Shown: in pieces, positions 42,020-55,267 of the stretch
How positions within the stretch are numbered: the stretch's first letter is position 1
Layout: each line of letters opens with the position of its first letter
Origin: Selaginella moellendorffii
Taxonomy: Eukaryota; Streptophyta; Lycopodiopsida; Selaginellales; Selaginellaceae
Assembly: GCF_000143415.4 (NCBI RefSeq)
Contig: NW_003314325.1
Coordinates: 742,978-806,977 of the forward strand
DNA length: 64,000 nt
Direction: 5' to 3'
The notes under the pieces: model-generated
The model's database searches: none
The model's input: the letters and a program-made list of their open reading frames with translations, nothing else
Told to the model about the DNA's origin: nothing
Program-made: the position numbers and the translations under genes

Positions 42020-43059
42020 TTAACATTGTGTGTGTGTGAGATTAAGTTTTGCTCTGGCATTCTCTCGAGAGCGAGGAGTGCAATGCGATCGTCTGGATGG
42101 CAATGGTGCCGGATTTCGCTCACAAGGGACTCCTCTTGGAAACTCGAGTTTGGTGCCCGGAAGAGGCTCATTGCTTCTTGGAGGTGGCCAATTCCAGAGA
42201 TAGGCCGAGAGGAGCACTGTGCGCGCCATCTTGCTCTTGTAAGGCATTCGATCGTAAATAAACTTTGCATTTTCAAGATGGTTTCTAGAGGTGAGCATAT
42301 GGATCATTGTTGCCCAAGAGATGAGCCATCTTTAGGAAGGAATCTAGTGCCTCGTCCAAATGCCCATTCGAGGCATATGCGCCAAGCATGGAGTTCCAAG
42401 CCACCACGTGCCTCTCAAACAAACATTTAGCCTCCTCCAAGCAGCCATGAGGTGCATAGCCGTCGATCATAGCCGTAAATGCCACCTCATTAAGATCCGG
42501 GGCATCTTCAAAGAGATTCTTTGCTTGCTCCATATGCCCGGCCTGGTGATCATGGTCGTCCATGTTACTAGGGCATTCTATCAAAGAGATCTTTAGCTTC
42601 ATCCAGCCGCTGGTTCTGGCAGTGGCCTTGGATCATGGCCGTCCACGGCGCGTGAGAGATGCCCGTTATGGGTCATGGCCGTGCTAGAAACGGGGGTTTG
42701 CTCCGGCATGGAGTGGAATACCGCCTCCGCCTCGCCGAGATTGCCACTCGGCGAGTACATCTCGATCATCGCGTTCCAGGTGATGGAATTCTTTGCAGGG
42801 ATGCGATCGAAGCGCTGCACGTCCCCGGCCGCGGCTTCAGGTCGTGGTTGCGAATGTAGGCCTGGAGGGTGAGATTCCAAGAGAAGAGATTGGGATCCGA
42901 GGTAGAATCGAAGACCGATCGCGCTTCCTCCAGGCAGCCGCAGCGGCCATACATCTGGACGAGGAGATTTCGCAGGAAGACGCTGTTGTTGTGGTCGCTG
43001 TGAAGGATCTGGGCGATGGATCCGGCGGCCATTGTCGCAAGATGTGACGAGGGCGGCAA
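42020..43059 (-). pseudogene. PPR pseudogene, U4
   Basis: As U1, with a 12-bp loss near 42812 that removes AKQL before FDRIPAKNS. Confidence 0.83.
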
Positions 43060-44118
43060 GCTCTTATGCGCATCGCATCATGGCCGTTGGATGATGGGGA
43101 CGTCCGAGGTTCAAGTCCTGGCAGGTTCTAGCTTCCCGATGTTTTTCATGGCATCCCCGATCGCTCAGCTGCACTCCAAATGCCGGGCGCGCTCGTCAAC
43201 GACAGAATTAACTTCCTGGACACAAGTGGAAGAGAGCAGGCTGGTTTTCCGGGCGATGGATCAAAAGGATATCATCTCCTAATGTCTTGCGCAGCTTACG
43301 TTTGGGTTGAGCGTCTCAGCGGCAGTGCAAGATCTATCCTATCCGGTAAGCTCTTATTCCGTTTGCTCTCTTCTTGTTTCTTCGTTTCCAGTTGTGAGTT
43401 TTCGATTATGTTGACACGGTTGTGATGATCGGACAAACCAGCACTTTCCAAAAGGACAGCACTATCCATACTTATGGAAGCATCGTCTACGTGAAATGCA
43501 CATCTACTATACGATCTACATCTCGGACGACTGTCCTAAGTCCATCTACCGGTACAAGAAAACTCATTTATATTTTGGAGAGAACTAAACGAGTGAAAAA
43601 TAGGTGGCCATAGAGACTGGAACCCTCCAAATACGCTGCGTTCTAGCTGATAGTCGTCAGCTGCTCTATACCGATGGCTTTCCAGTAAGAAACGTGTTTA
43701 ACCGTGTTATATGCGCTTGCTTCAATGGAGCGTTCAACACCGCTCAAACAGGAGGCTTGGACATGCGAGTGATAGTAAGCAAGATAAGCAGGGTCTGACC
43801 TGAGGTTCTGCTCCGCCTCCACCACATCCAGCAGCTGATGATATCTCCAGAGGATCTCAAGGTCTGTCAATCTTTCTCCTCGAGTTTTAACAAGTTTGTC
43901 CTTTTACTGAGATCTTGGTTATCTCTTAAGGTTTCTAAGCAATGCACGGCGTTATTGCTTTCTACAAAGACACCACGAGAGTCCTTGTTAACACTCTTGG
44001 ATTTCAAAGTTATGGAGGCACACGCTCCATACGTCTGGGTGGGATGTTTTCTCAGAAATCCTGGAGGTCTCGAGTTTTCTTGACTTTTAGTTTTAGGGAA
44101 GGTCAGGTATGGACGTCC

Positions 44119-44975
44119 ATGAGCAAGATGAGATTGCAGTTTCGCAATGGTTTCAAGACGCATGAGCCGCAGGTCTTAGAGATCATAACCTTTCCAAAGT
44201 TTGGCATTGGACAGCGTGCGTTTCTCATCCAGACTCAAGGTATGTATGTTTGGAGCTATGGCCGTTGTGCATTTTTTATGGTTTTTATGTTTTTGATAGA
44301 GGGAAACATACTGTGGGACTGCATCTCATTTCTAGACGATGCCACAGTGGCGATAATCAAGTCACTAGGTGGATTGAGAGCGATTGCCACCTCTCACCCG
44401 CATTACTACAGCACAAACTCTCGATGGAGCGAGGCTTTTGGAGGCGTCCCGGTTTATATCCACGGATGGTATTGTCTACCTTTGTTTCTCTCTTTCATTT
44501 CGATCTCTCTGTATCCATACTTTTGCAGAGTGGTTTACCAGCATGAAAAGGTTAAGTTCTACTATGGGAGGGACTCACGCTTTTAGCCATTTTTCTGTTG
44601 CACAAATCCTCCACTGGTCTCATGGAGCTCAAGGAGAGGTGTTTTATTCACTGGAGATATCTTACAGGTATAAACTTCTGTCGTTTACAAACTTTGTTTT
44701 CGTTTTGTTTTCCTCACTCCATGTTTGATTTGTAGGTGGGGATGGACAACAAAACAGTGAGCATAATGAGATCGTATCCAAGCTATATACCACTCTCGTC
44801 CATGTTTGATTTGTAGGTGGGGATGGACAACAAAATAGTGAGCATAATGAGATCGTATCTAAACTATATACCACTCTTGTCAAGCCACACTAAAAGGATA
44901 GGCCAGGTGATCGAGCCATGGAATTTTGGGAGGCTCTACGTTGCGTTTCAGGACAGAGAGGATGACGCTGCTTAA
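44119..44975 (+). pseudogene. MBL-fold hydrolase pseudogene, U4
   Basis: The frame runs openly from KDTTRVLVN through SHPHYYSTNSRWSEAFGGVP to the region after VYIHGW when the first intron is read through. It lacks the extra G of U2 near 44632. Exon duplication present (44717-44878, period 81). Confidence 0.74.
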
Positions 44976-45182
44976 GCATCACAATTATCGATTGACTCTC
45001 AAGTAATGAATCAGACTGAAACTCGAGATGTCTTTCTGATTATGATTTGCCATAACATTGTTTCCAAAGCTAAATTGGACATTTGTTTTTGTGAGGGAGA
45101 AAATGCCACAATCAACTTAGAGTGAGCAGTGTTACAGCATACACAGTGGATACATGGAGTTTCTTTTTACAAGATCTTTTGT

Positions 45183-45827
45183 CTAACCTCTAAGCTTCTC
45201 CAATGCTTGTCTTACGTCTTCAACTCTTGCAATTTCCTTAAGCAGATTGCTTATCTTCTTCAATTCATCATATTTATGCCCTTTCCTGTTTTTGAATGCC
45301 CGGATGACAATTCCATTGCTGGGCTGCAAGCAAAAGGACTCTGGCTTGTCGTCCACGATCACCGTGTGTCTGAGGTCCCGCCCTAACCTTGAAAGATCTT
45401 TCACAACCTTTCTCCCTCCCACTTCCTTGGGCGAGCATGAATCTCTGTAGAGGCGATGGGTGAAGAGATTCCCAGCTGGGTCGAGCCTATCCAATATCCT
45501 GTCCGCATAAGGCTTCACCGCTCGAGTAAAAACCACGATCTCGTATATTTGACTCATCTCATTTAGAAATGTATCCACACCCGGCCGCTTTGCGACAAGG
45601 TAGCGCTGCAATGGAAGAATCTTCCCACTGAAGAGCTTGAGGGACGCTGTGGCCTTGTGGGCATGGATTAGTGTCTCGTCCATGTCTAACACAAGCGTGG
45701 GTTTCTCCTCCAAAGTTGGCGGTAGTAGTGGAGAACTGTGTGTCACCTTTACCTTTTTGTTCTTTACTTTGGTCACCATGTCGAGCGTTGCAAAACTCCA
45801 ATCGCCATATTCTCTCACCCTCTTCAT
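45183..45827 (-). CDS. FCP1/SCP-type phosphatase, copy U4
   Basis: Intact 214 residues. Copy-specific residues: V4 and T38 (LPPTLEE). A GCCACAATCAAC insertion about 70 bp downstream of the stop is shared with U7. Confidence 0.85.
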   Translation of the reverse strand: MKRVREYGDWSFATLDMVTKVKNKKVKVTHSSPLLPPTLEEKPTLVLDMDETLIHAHKATASLKLFSGKILPLQRYLVAKRPGVDTFLNEMSQIYEIVVFTRAVKPYADRILDRLDPAGNLFTHRLYRDSCSPKEVGGRKVVKDLSRLGRDLRHTVIVDDKPESFCLQPSNGIVIRAFKNRKGHKYDELKKISNLLKEIARVEDVRQALEKLRG

Positions 45828-46486
45828 CGCTCTGATAAAAAAGAAAGAAAGAACGCAAGCCCTAATTGTAAAGGATCTTTATAAATCAAATTAAATACAC
45901 ATTACTAAATATACCATAATTCTGGCCGTAGAAAATTTCATGGATTTTTTCTCTCAGGCTCGCTGGTTTTGGAGGTGGGAGCGTTGTCCCGCTTAAATGG
46001 CAATCCACAGTTTGAGAGGAGTATGCGCAGTACTAGTGAACTGAACTTACTGGGAACGAACCTTGACATAACTGAAGATTTGTTCGATTGCATATTCTGG
46101 AACGCAGAGAGAGTTCAGTAGCTTTGGTTCTGACCTCCAGCATGGATGTAAAGCGGATTTGAGTCACTGAAGGCGGAAGTTTGCTGGCTGAGAAAGAATC
46201 CAACAGCTCCAAATTTCCTTTAGCTCCAATCTAAACTCGCCTCAAGATGTTCGTCTTTCGCTGATATCTATTCTGACTTGAGCATTGAGAACGTGTGTTT
46301 CATTGTAGATCATTCCAACCATGGTGGTGAAACCATGGTTATCAACATTAAGGTGCTACTACTGCCACTGGAGTAAAAGTTTGTGCGAGCTTTTGTGTGA
46401 GTTCGTGCTCTTGGATGTTTATCTATGGGAGATTGCCCCCTTTGTTTGCTCAATCTATTCTCTTTTCTCTTGGCTCTCCAGAAATT

Positions 46487-46741
46487 ATGGCTCCTACTCG
46501 AAAGCTTGTGCTTGCCTCGCTCCTCTAATGCCTGGTCATCACTGCGGCTTTTGCTGCTGCAGTTTTGTTTAGTTCTTTCTCCAAAATCTCGATAGTTCCT
46601 GTGTCCACACCAGCGACGACCATGGCGATCCATCAGCAAACTACAGTGCTCAATAGTATAACTCTCTGTGTGTTTTTCATGACGTTTTTTCTGTGGATCT
46701 TAGCCTTCCTTTACACGGCTAGGCCATGTTTTGTTCTTTGA
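46487..46741 (+). pseudogene. Small membrane ORF, U5 (stop at codon 14)
   Basis: TAA at codon 14; also GCA to GCC before it and a V-to-P type change (ATAGTTCCTGTG). Confidence 0.55.
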
Positions 46742-46758
46742 AGTTAAGCTTGACTCGA

Positions 46759-47032
46759 GAAAATAAAGTGGTCAAGAAATGGATGATCTTGCTCGCCGGG
46801 TCTACTCTGCTGGATTTGTCACAGTCTTCGCTGGTTGTGAATTTCGAGTCGGAGGACACGTTCATTGACCCTGAAGGCAGCGCTCGCGGCAGTGGAAGCG
46901 TATACAATTTCTAGATTTTGAGAAGCACTGTTTTCTGCTACATTCAAGTGGCTTGCAGGTTGGTGGTGGTATGAACTTGAGGAACGCGAAGTCCTATCTC
47001 GATACTGGAGCAAGTCATGTGTTGTCACCTCG
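46759..47032 (+). pseudogene. HISN3: HISN3 fragment, U5
   Basis: Second block altered to [20 protein letters not shown]; the preceding segment differs from U1-U4 (GAGAAGCACTG, CTACATTCAAG). Confidence 0.57.
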
Positions 47033-47066
47033 GTAAGTGTTTTATATCAGTCTTGGAATTTAACTC

Positions 47067-48117
47067 TTAACATTGTGTGTGTGTGAGATTAAGTTTTGCT
47101 CTGGCATTCTCTCGAGAGCGAGGAGTGCAATGCGATCGTCTGGATGGCAATGGTGCCAGCTTTTGCTCACAAGGGACTCCTCTTGGAAACTTGAGTTTGG
47201 TGCCGGGAAGAGGCTCATCGCTTCTTGGAGGTGGCCAATTCCAGAGATAGGCCGAGAGGAGCACTGTGCGCGCCATCTTGCTCTTGTAAGGCATTCGATC
47301 GTAAATAAACTTTGCATTTTCAAGATGGTTTCTAGAGGTGAGCATATGGATCATTGTTGCCCAAGAGATGAGCCATCTTTAGGAAGGAATCTAGTGCCTC
47401 GTCCAAATGCCCATTCGAGGCATATGCGCCAAGCATGGAGTTCCAGGCCACCACGTGCCTCTCAAACAAACATTTAGCCTCCTCCAAGCAGCCATGAGGT
47501 GCATAGCCGTCGATCATAGCCGTAAATGCCACCTCATTAAGATCCGGGGCATCTTCAAAGAGATTCTTTGCTTGCTCCATATGCCCGGCCTGGTGATATG
47601 GTCGTCCATGTTACTAGGGCATTCTATCAAAGAGATCTTTAGCTTCATCCAGCCGCTGGTTCTGGCAGTGGCCTTGGATCATGGCCGTCCACGGCGCGTG
47701 AGAGATGCCCGTTATGGGTCATGGCCGTGCTAGAAACGGGGGTTTGCTCCGGCATGGAGTGGAATACCGCCTCCGCCTCGCCGAGATTGCCACTCGGCGA
47801 GTACATCTCGATCATCGCGTTCCAGGTGATGGAATTCTTTGCAGGGATGCGATCGAAGAGCTGCTTGGCGCGCTGCACGTCCCCGGCCGCGGCTTCAGGT
47901 CGTGGTTGCGAATGTAGGCCTGGAGGGTGAGATTCCAAGAGAAGAGATTGGGATCCGAGGTAGAATCGAAGACCGATCGCGCTTCCTCCAGGCAGCCGCA
48001 GCGGCCATACATCTGGACGAGGAGATTTCGCAGGAAGACGCTGTTGTTGTGGTCGCTGTGAAGGATCTGGGCGATGGATCCGGCGGCCATTGTCGCAAGA
48101 TGTGACGAGGGCGGCAA
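47067..48117 (-). pseudogene. PPR pseudogene, U5
   Basis: As U1, with a 2-bp loss (GATATGG for GATCATGG near 47597, shared with U8) and the LKFPRGVPCEQKLAPLP variant shared with U6 and U8. Confidence 0.83.
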
Positions 48118-49191
48118 GCTCTTATGCGCATCGCATCATGGCCGTTGGATGATGGGGACGTCCGAGGTTCAAGTCCTGGCAGGTTCTAGCTTCCCGATGT
48201 TTTTCATGGCACGCTGCGAGAACTCATCCCCCATCGCTCAGCTGCACTCCAAATGCCGGGCGCGCTCGTCAACGACAGAATTAACTTCCTGGACACAAGT
48301 GGAAGAGAGCAGGCTGGTTTTCCGGGCGATGGATCAAAAGGATATCATCTCCTAATGTCTTGCGCAGCTTACGTTTGGGTTGAGCGTCTCAGCGGCAGTG
48401 CAAGATCTATCCTATCCGGTAAGCTCTTATTCCGTTTGCTCTCTTCTTGTTTCTTCTTTTCCAGTTGTGAGTTTTCGATTATGTTGACACGGTTGTGATG
48501 ATCGGACAAGCCAGCACTTTCCAAAAGGACAGCACTATCCATACTTATGGAAACATCGTCTACATGAAATGCACATCTACTATACGATCTACATCTCGGG
48601 CGACTGTCCTAAGTCCATCTACCGGTACAAGAAAACTCATTTATATTTTGGAGAGAACTAAACGAGTGAAAAATAGGTGGCCATAGAGACTGGAACCCTC
48701 CAAATACGCTGCGTTCTAGCTGATAGTCGTCAGCTGCTCTATACCGATGGCTTTCCAGTAAGAAACGTGTTTAACCGTGTTATATGTGCTTGCTTCAATG
48801 GAGCGTCCAACACCGCTCAAACAGGAGGCTTGGACATGCGAGTGATAGTAAGCAAGATAAGCAGGGTCTGACCTGAGGTTCTGCTCCGCCTCCACCACAT
48901 CCAGCAGCTGATGATATCTCCAGAGGATCTCAAGGTCTGTCAATCTTTCTCCTCGAGTTTTAACAAGTTTGTCCTTTTACTGAGATCTTGGTTATCTCTT
49001 AAGGTTTCTAAGCAATGCACGGCGTTATTGCTTTCTACAAAGACACAACGAGAGTCCTTGTTAACACTCTTGGATTTCAAAGTTATGGAGGCACACGCTC
49101 CATACGTCTGGGTGGGATGTTTTCTCAGAAATCCTGGAGGTCTCGAGTTTTCTTGACTTTTAGTTTTAGGGAAGGTCAGGTATGGACGTCC

Positions 49192-50037
49192 ATGAGCAAG
49201 ATGAGATTGCAGTTTCGCAATGGTTTCAAGACGCATGAGCCGCAGGTCTTAGAGATCATAACCTTTCCAAAGTTTGGCATTGGACAGCGTGCGTTTCTCA
49301 TCCAGACTCAAGGTATGTATGTTTGGAGCTATGGCCGTTGTGCATTTTTTATGGTTTTTATGTTTTTGATAGAGGGAAACATACTGTGGGACTGCATCTC
49401 ATTTCTAGACGATGCCACAGTGGCGATAATCAAGTCACTAGGTGGATTGAGAGCGATTGCCACCTCTCACCCGCATTACTACAGCACAAACTCTCGATGG
49501 AGCGAGGCTTTTGGAGGCGTCCCGGTTTATACCCGGGAATGGTATTGTCTACCTTTGTTTCTCTCTTTCATTTCGATCTCTCTGTATCCATACTTTTGCA
49601 GAGTGGTTTACCAGCACGAAAAGGTGAAGTTCTACTATGGGAGGGACTCACGCTTTTAGCCTTGCACAAATCCTCCACTGGTCTCATGGAGCTCAAGGAG
49701 AGGTGTTTTATTCACTGGAGATATCTTACAGGTATAAACTTCTGTCGTTTACAAACTTTGTTTTCGTTTTGTTTTCCTCACTCCATGTTTGATTTGTAGG
49801 TGGGGATGGACAACAAAACAGTGAGCATAATGAGATCGTACCCAAAGTATATACCACTCGTCCATGTTTGATTTGTAGGTGGGGATGGACAACAAAATAG
49901 TGAGGATAGTGAGATCGTATCTAAACTATGTACCACTCTTGTCAAGCCACACTAAAAGGATAGGCCAGGTGATCGAGCCATGGGATTTTGGGAGGCTCTA
50001 CGTTGCGTTTCAGGACAGAGAGGATGACGCTGCTTAA
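49192..50037 (+). pseudogene. MBL-fold hydrolase pseudogene, U5
   Basis: N-terminal exon open (TTG); VYTREW variant; final-exon duplication with period 79; frame lost near 49700 as in U3. Confidence 0.74.
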
Positions 50038-50235
50038 GCATCACAATTATTGATTGACTCTCAAGTAATGAATCAGACTGAAACTCGAGATGCTTTTCTG
50101 ATTATGATTTGCCATAACATTGTTTCCAAAGTTAAATTGGACATTTGTTTTTGTGAGGGAGAAAATAACTTAGAGTGAGCAGTGTTACAGCATACACAGT
50201 GGATACATGGAGTTTCTTTTTACAAGATCTTTTGT

Positions 50236-50880
50236 CTAACCTCTAAGCTTCTCCAATGCTTGTCTTACATCTTCAACTCTTGCAATTTCCTTAAGCAGAT
50301 TGCTTATCTTCTTCAATTCATCATATTTATGCCCTTTCCTGTTTTTGAATGCCCGGATGACAATTCCATTGCTGGGCTGCAAGCAAAAGGACTCTGGCTT
50401 GTCGTCCACGATAACCGTGTGTCTGAGGTCCCGCCCTAACCTTGAAAGATCTTTCACAACCTTTCTCCCTCCCACTTCCTTGGGCGAGCATGAATCTCTG
50501 TAGAGGCGATGGGTGAAGAGATTCCCAGCTGGGTCGAGCCTATCCAATATCCTGTCCGCATAAGGCTTCACCGCTCGAGTAAAAACCACGATCTCGTATA
50601 TTTGACTCATCTCATTTAGAAATGTATCCACACCTGGTCGCTTTGCGACAAGGTAGCGCTGCAATGGAAGAGTCCTCCCACTGAAGAGCTTGAGGGACGC
50701 TGTGGCCTTGTGGGCATGAATTAGTGTCTCGTCCATGTCTAACACAAGCGTGGGTTTCTCCTCCAAAGCTGGCAGTAGTAGTGGAGAACTGTGTGTCACC
50801 TTTACCTTTTTGTTCTTTACTTTGGTCACCATGTCGAGCGTTGCAAAACTCCAATCGCCATATTCTCTCGCCCTCTTCAT
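50236..50880 (-). CDS. FCP1/SCP-type phosphatase, copy U5
   Basis: Intact 214 residues. Copy-specific residues: L36 (SSPLLLPALEE), R69. The protein is identical to the U6 copy. Confidence 0.85.
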   Translation of the reverse strand: MKRAREYGDWSFATLDMVTKVKNKKVKVTHSSPLLLPALEEKPTLVLDMDETLIHAHKATASLKLFSGRTLPLQRYLVAKRPGVDTFLNEMSQIYEIVVFTRAVKPYADRILDRLDPAGNLFTHRLYRDSCSPKEVGGRKVVKDLSRLGRDLRHTVIVDDKPESFCLQPSNGIVIRAFKNRKGHKYDELKKISNLLKEIARVEDVRQALEKLRG

Positions 50881-51519
50881 CGCTCTGATAAAAAAGAAAG
50901 AAAGAACGCAAGCCCTAATTGTAAAGGATCTTTATAAATCAAATTAAATACACTTTACTAAATATACCATAATTCTGGCCGTAGAAAATTTCATGGATTT
51001 TTTCTCTCAGGCTCGCTGGTTTTGGAGGTGGGAGCGTTGTCCCGCTTAAATGGCAATCCACAGTTTGAGAGGAGTATGCGCAGTACTAGTGAACTGAACT
51101 TACTGGGAACGAACCTTGACATAACTGAAGATTTGTTCGATTGCATATTCTGGAACGCAGAGAGAGTTCAGTAGCTTTGGTTCTGACCTCCAGCATGGAT
51201 GTAAAGCGGATTTGAGTCACTGAAGGCGGAAGTTTGCCGGCTGAGAAAGAATCCAACAGCTCCAAATTTCCTTCTCAAGATGTTCGTCTTTCGCTGATAT
51301 CTATTCTGACTTGAGCATTGAGAACGTGTGTTTCATTGTAGATCATTCCAACCATGGTGGTGAAACCATGGTTATCAACGTTAAGGTGCTACTACTGCCA
51401 CTGGAGTAAAAGTTTGTGCGAGCTTTTGTGTGAGTTCGTGCTCTTGGATGTTTATCTATGGGAGATTGCCCCTTTTGTTTGCTCAATCTATTCTCTTTTC
51501 TCTTGGCTCTCCAGAAATT

Positions 51520-51774
51520 ATGGCTCCTACTCGAAAGCTTGTGCTTGCATCGCTCCTCTAATGCCTGGTCATCACTGCGGCTTTTGCTGCTGCAGTTTTG
51601 TTTAGTTCTTTCTCCAAAATCTCGATAGTTTCTGTGTCCACACCAGCGACGACCATGGCAATCCATCAGCAAACTACAGTGCTCAATAGTATAACTCTCT
51701 GTGTGTTTTCCATGGCGTTTTTTCTGTGGATCTTAGCCTTCCTTTACACGGCTAGGCCATGTTTTGTTCTTTGA
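51520..51774 (+). pseudogene. Small membrane ORF, U6 (stop at codon 14)
   Basis: TAA at codon 14; downstream CCATGGCG variant (shared with U7) near 51710. Confidence 0.55.
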
Positions 51775-51791
51775 AGTTAAGCTTGACTCGA

Positions 51792-52065
51792 GAAAATAAA
51801 GTGGTCAAGAAATGGATGATCTTGCTGGCCGGGTCTACTCTGCTGGATTTGTCACAGTCTTCGCTGGTTGTGAATTTCGAGTCGGAGGACACGTTCATTG
51901 ACCGTGAAGGCAGCGCTTGCGGCAGTGGAAGCGTATACAATTTCTAGATTTTGAGAAGCACTGTTTTCTGCTACATTCAAGTGGCTTGCAGATCCGTGGT
52001 GGTATGAACTTGAGGAACGTGAAGTCCTATCTCGATACTGGGGCGAGTCATGTGTTGTCACCTCG
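51792..52065 (+). pseudogene. HISN3: HISN3 fragment, U6
   Basis: First block FIDREGSACG; second block opening changed from VGGG to IRGG (CAGATCCGTGGTGGTATG), shared with U7. Confidence 0.55.
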
Positions 52066-52079
52066 GTAAGTGTTTTACA

Positions 52080-53149
52080 TCAGTCTTGGAATTTAACTCT
52101 TAACATTGTGTGTGTGAGACTAAGTCTTGCTCTGGCATTCTCTCGTGAGCAAGGAGCGCGATGCAATCGTCTGGATGGCAATGGTGCCAGCTTTTGCTCA
52201 CAAGGGACTCCTCTTGGAAACTTGAGTTTGGTGCCGGGAAGAGGCTCATCGCTTCTTGGAGGTGGCCAATTCCAGAGATAGGCCGAGAGGAGCACTGTGC
52301 GCGCCATCTTGCTCTTGTAAGGCATTCGATCGTAAATAAACTTTGCATTTTCAAGATGGTTTCTAGAGGTGAGCATATGGATCATTGTTGCCCAAGAGAT
52401 GAGCCATCTTTAGGAAGGAATCTAGTGCCTCGTCCAAATGCCCATTCGAGGCATATGCGCCAAGCATGGAGTTCCAGGCCACCACGTGCCTCTCAAACAA
52501 ACATTTAGCCTCCTCCAAGCAGCCATGAGGTGCATAGCCGTCGATCATAGCCGTAAATGCCACCTCATTAAGATCCGGGGCATCTTCAAAGAGATTCTTT
52601 GCTTGCTCCATATGCCCGGCCTGGTGATCATGGTCGTCCATGTTACTAGGGCATTCTATCAAAGAGATCTTTAGCTTCATCCAGCCGCTGGTTCTGGCAG
52701 TGGCCTTGGATCATGGCCGTCCACGGCGCGTGAGAGATGCCCGTTATGGGCCATGGCCGTGCTAGAAACGGGGGTTTGCTCCGGCATGGAGTGGAATACC
52801 GCCTCCGCCTCGCCGAGATTGCCACTCGGCGAGTACATCTCGATCATCGCGATCCAGGTGATGGAATTCTTTGCAGGGATGCGATCGAAGAGCTGCTTGG
52901 CGCGCTGCACGTCCCCGGCCGCGGCTTCAGGTCGTGGCTGCGAATGTAGGCCTGGAGGGTGAGATTCCAAGAGAAGAGATTGGGATCCGAGGTAGAATCG
53001 AAGACCGATCGCGCTTCCTCCAGGCAGCCGCAGCGGCCATACATCTGGACGAGGAGATTTCGCAGGAAGACGCTGTTGTTGTGGTCGCTGTGAAGGATCT
53101 GGGCGATGGATCCGGCGGCCATTGTCGCAAGATGTGACGAGGGCGGCAA
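52080..53149 (-). pseudogene. PPR pseudogene, U6
   Basis: As U1; the 3' end diverges most (RLHRAPCSRENARARLSLTH). SHDL instead of NHDL at the frame break. Confidence 0.83.
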
Positions 53150-54223
53150 GCTCTTATGCGCATCGCATCATGGCCGTTGGATGATGGGGACGTCCGAGGT
53201 TCAAGTCCTGGCAGGTTCTAGCTTCCCGATGTTTTTCATGGCACGCTGCGAGAACTCATCCCCCATCGCTCAGCTGCACTCCAAATGCCGGGCGCGCTCG
53301 TCAACGACAGAATTAACTTCCTGGACACAAGTGGAAGAGAGCAGGCTGGTTTTCCGGGCGATGGATCAAAAGGATATCATCTCCTAATGTCTTGCGCAGC
53401 TTACGTTTGGGTTGAGCGTCTCAGCGGCAGTGCAAGATCTATCCTATCCGGTAAGCTCTTATTCCGTTTGCTCTCTTCTTGTTTCTTCGTTTCCAGTTGT
53501 GAGTTTTCGATTATGTTGACACGGTTGTGATGATCGGACAAACCAGCACTTTCCAAAAGGACAGCACTATCCATACTTATGGAAACATCGTCTACATGAA
53601 ATGCACATCTACTATACGATCTACATCTCGGACGACTGTCCTAAGTCCATCTACCGGTACAAGAAAACTCATTTATATTTTGGAGAGAACTAAACGAGTG
53701 AAAAATAGGTGGCCATAGAGACTGGAACCCTCCAAATACGCTGCGTTCTAGCTGATAGTCGTCAGCTGCTCTATACCGATGGCTTTCCAGTAAGAAACGT
53801 GTTTAACCGTGTTATATGTGCTTGCTTCAATGGAGCGTCCAACACCGCTCAAACAGGAGGCTTGGACATGCGAGTGATAGTAAGCAAGATAAGCAGGGTC
53901 TGACCTGAGGTTCTGCTCCGCCTCCACCACATCCAGCAGCTGATGATATCTCCAGAGGATCTCAAGGTCTGTCAATCTTTCTCCTCGAGTTTTAACAAGT
54001 TTGTCCTTTTACTGAGATCTTGGTTATCTCTTAAGGTTTCTAAGCAATGCACGGCGTTATTGCTTTCTACAAAGACACCACGAGAGTCCTTGTTAACACT
54101 CTTGGATTTCAAAGTTATGGAGGCACACACTCCATACGTCTGGGTGGGATGTTTTCTCAGAAATCCTGGAGGTCTCGAGTTTTCTTGACTTTTAGTTTTA
54201 GGGAAGGTCAGGTATGGACGTCC

Positions 54224-55069
54224 ATGAGCAAGATGAGATTGCAGTTTCGCAATGGTTTCAAGAAGCATGAGCCGCAGGTCTTCGAGATCATAACCTTTTT
54301 AAAGTTTGGCATTGGACAGCGTGCGTTTCTCATCCAGACTCAAGGTATGTATGTTTGGAGCTATGGCCGTTGTGCATTTTTTATGGTTTTTATGTTTTTG
54401 ATAGAGGGAAACATACTGTGGGACTGCATCTCATTTCTAGACGATGCCACAGTGGCGATAATCAAGTCACTAGGTGGATTGAGAGCGATTGCCACCTCTC
54501 ACCCGCATTACTACAGCACAAACTCTCGATGGAGCGAGGCTTTTGGAGGCGTCCCGGTTTATACCCGGGAATGGTATTGTCTACCTTTGTTTCTCTCTTT
54601 CATTTCGATCTCTCTGTATCCATACTTTTGCAGAGTGGTTTACCAGCACGAAAAGGTGAAGTTCTACTATGGGAGGGACTCACGCTTTTAGCCTTGCACA
54701 AATCCTCCACTGGTCTCATGGAGCTCAAGGAGAGGTGTTTTATTCACTGGAGATATCTTACAGGTATAAACTTCTGTCGTTTACAAACTTTGTTTTCGTT
54801 TTGTTTTCCTCACTCCATGTTTGATTTGTAGGTGGGGATGGACAACAAAACAGTGAGCATAATGAGATCGTACCCAAAGTATATACCACTCGTCCATGTT
54901 TGATTTGTAGGTGGGGATGGACAACAAAATAGTGAGGATAGTGAGATCGTATCTAAACTATGTACCACTCTTGTCAAGCCACACTAAAAGGATAGGCCAG
55001 GTGATCGAGCCATGGGATTTTGGGAGGCTCTACGTTGCGTTTCAGGACAGAGAGGATGACGCTGCTTAA
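54224..55069 (+). pseudogene. MBL-fold hydrolase pseudogene, U6
   Basis: N-terminal exon open; FEIITFLKFGIGQ (Pro to Leu); otherwise like U5. Confidence 0.74.
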
Positions 55070-55267
55070 GCATCACAATTATTGATTGACTCTCAAGTAA
55101 TGAATCAGACTGAAACTCGAGATGCTTTTCTGATTATGATTTGCCATAACATTGTTTCCAAAGTTAAATTGGACATTTGTTTTTGTGAGGGAGAAAATAA
55201 CTTAGAGTGAGCAGTGTTACAGCATACACAGTGGATACATGGAGTTTCTTTTTACAAGATCTTTTGT

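Noticed and set aside
44119-44586. Long read-through ORF (214 residues with upstream part) as a real MBL protein
   Set aside because: It reads through the intron with GTATGT...GATAG borders; the conserved join is LIQTQ-EGNILWDC.
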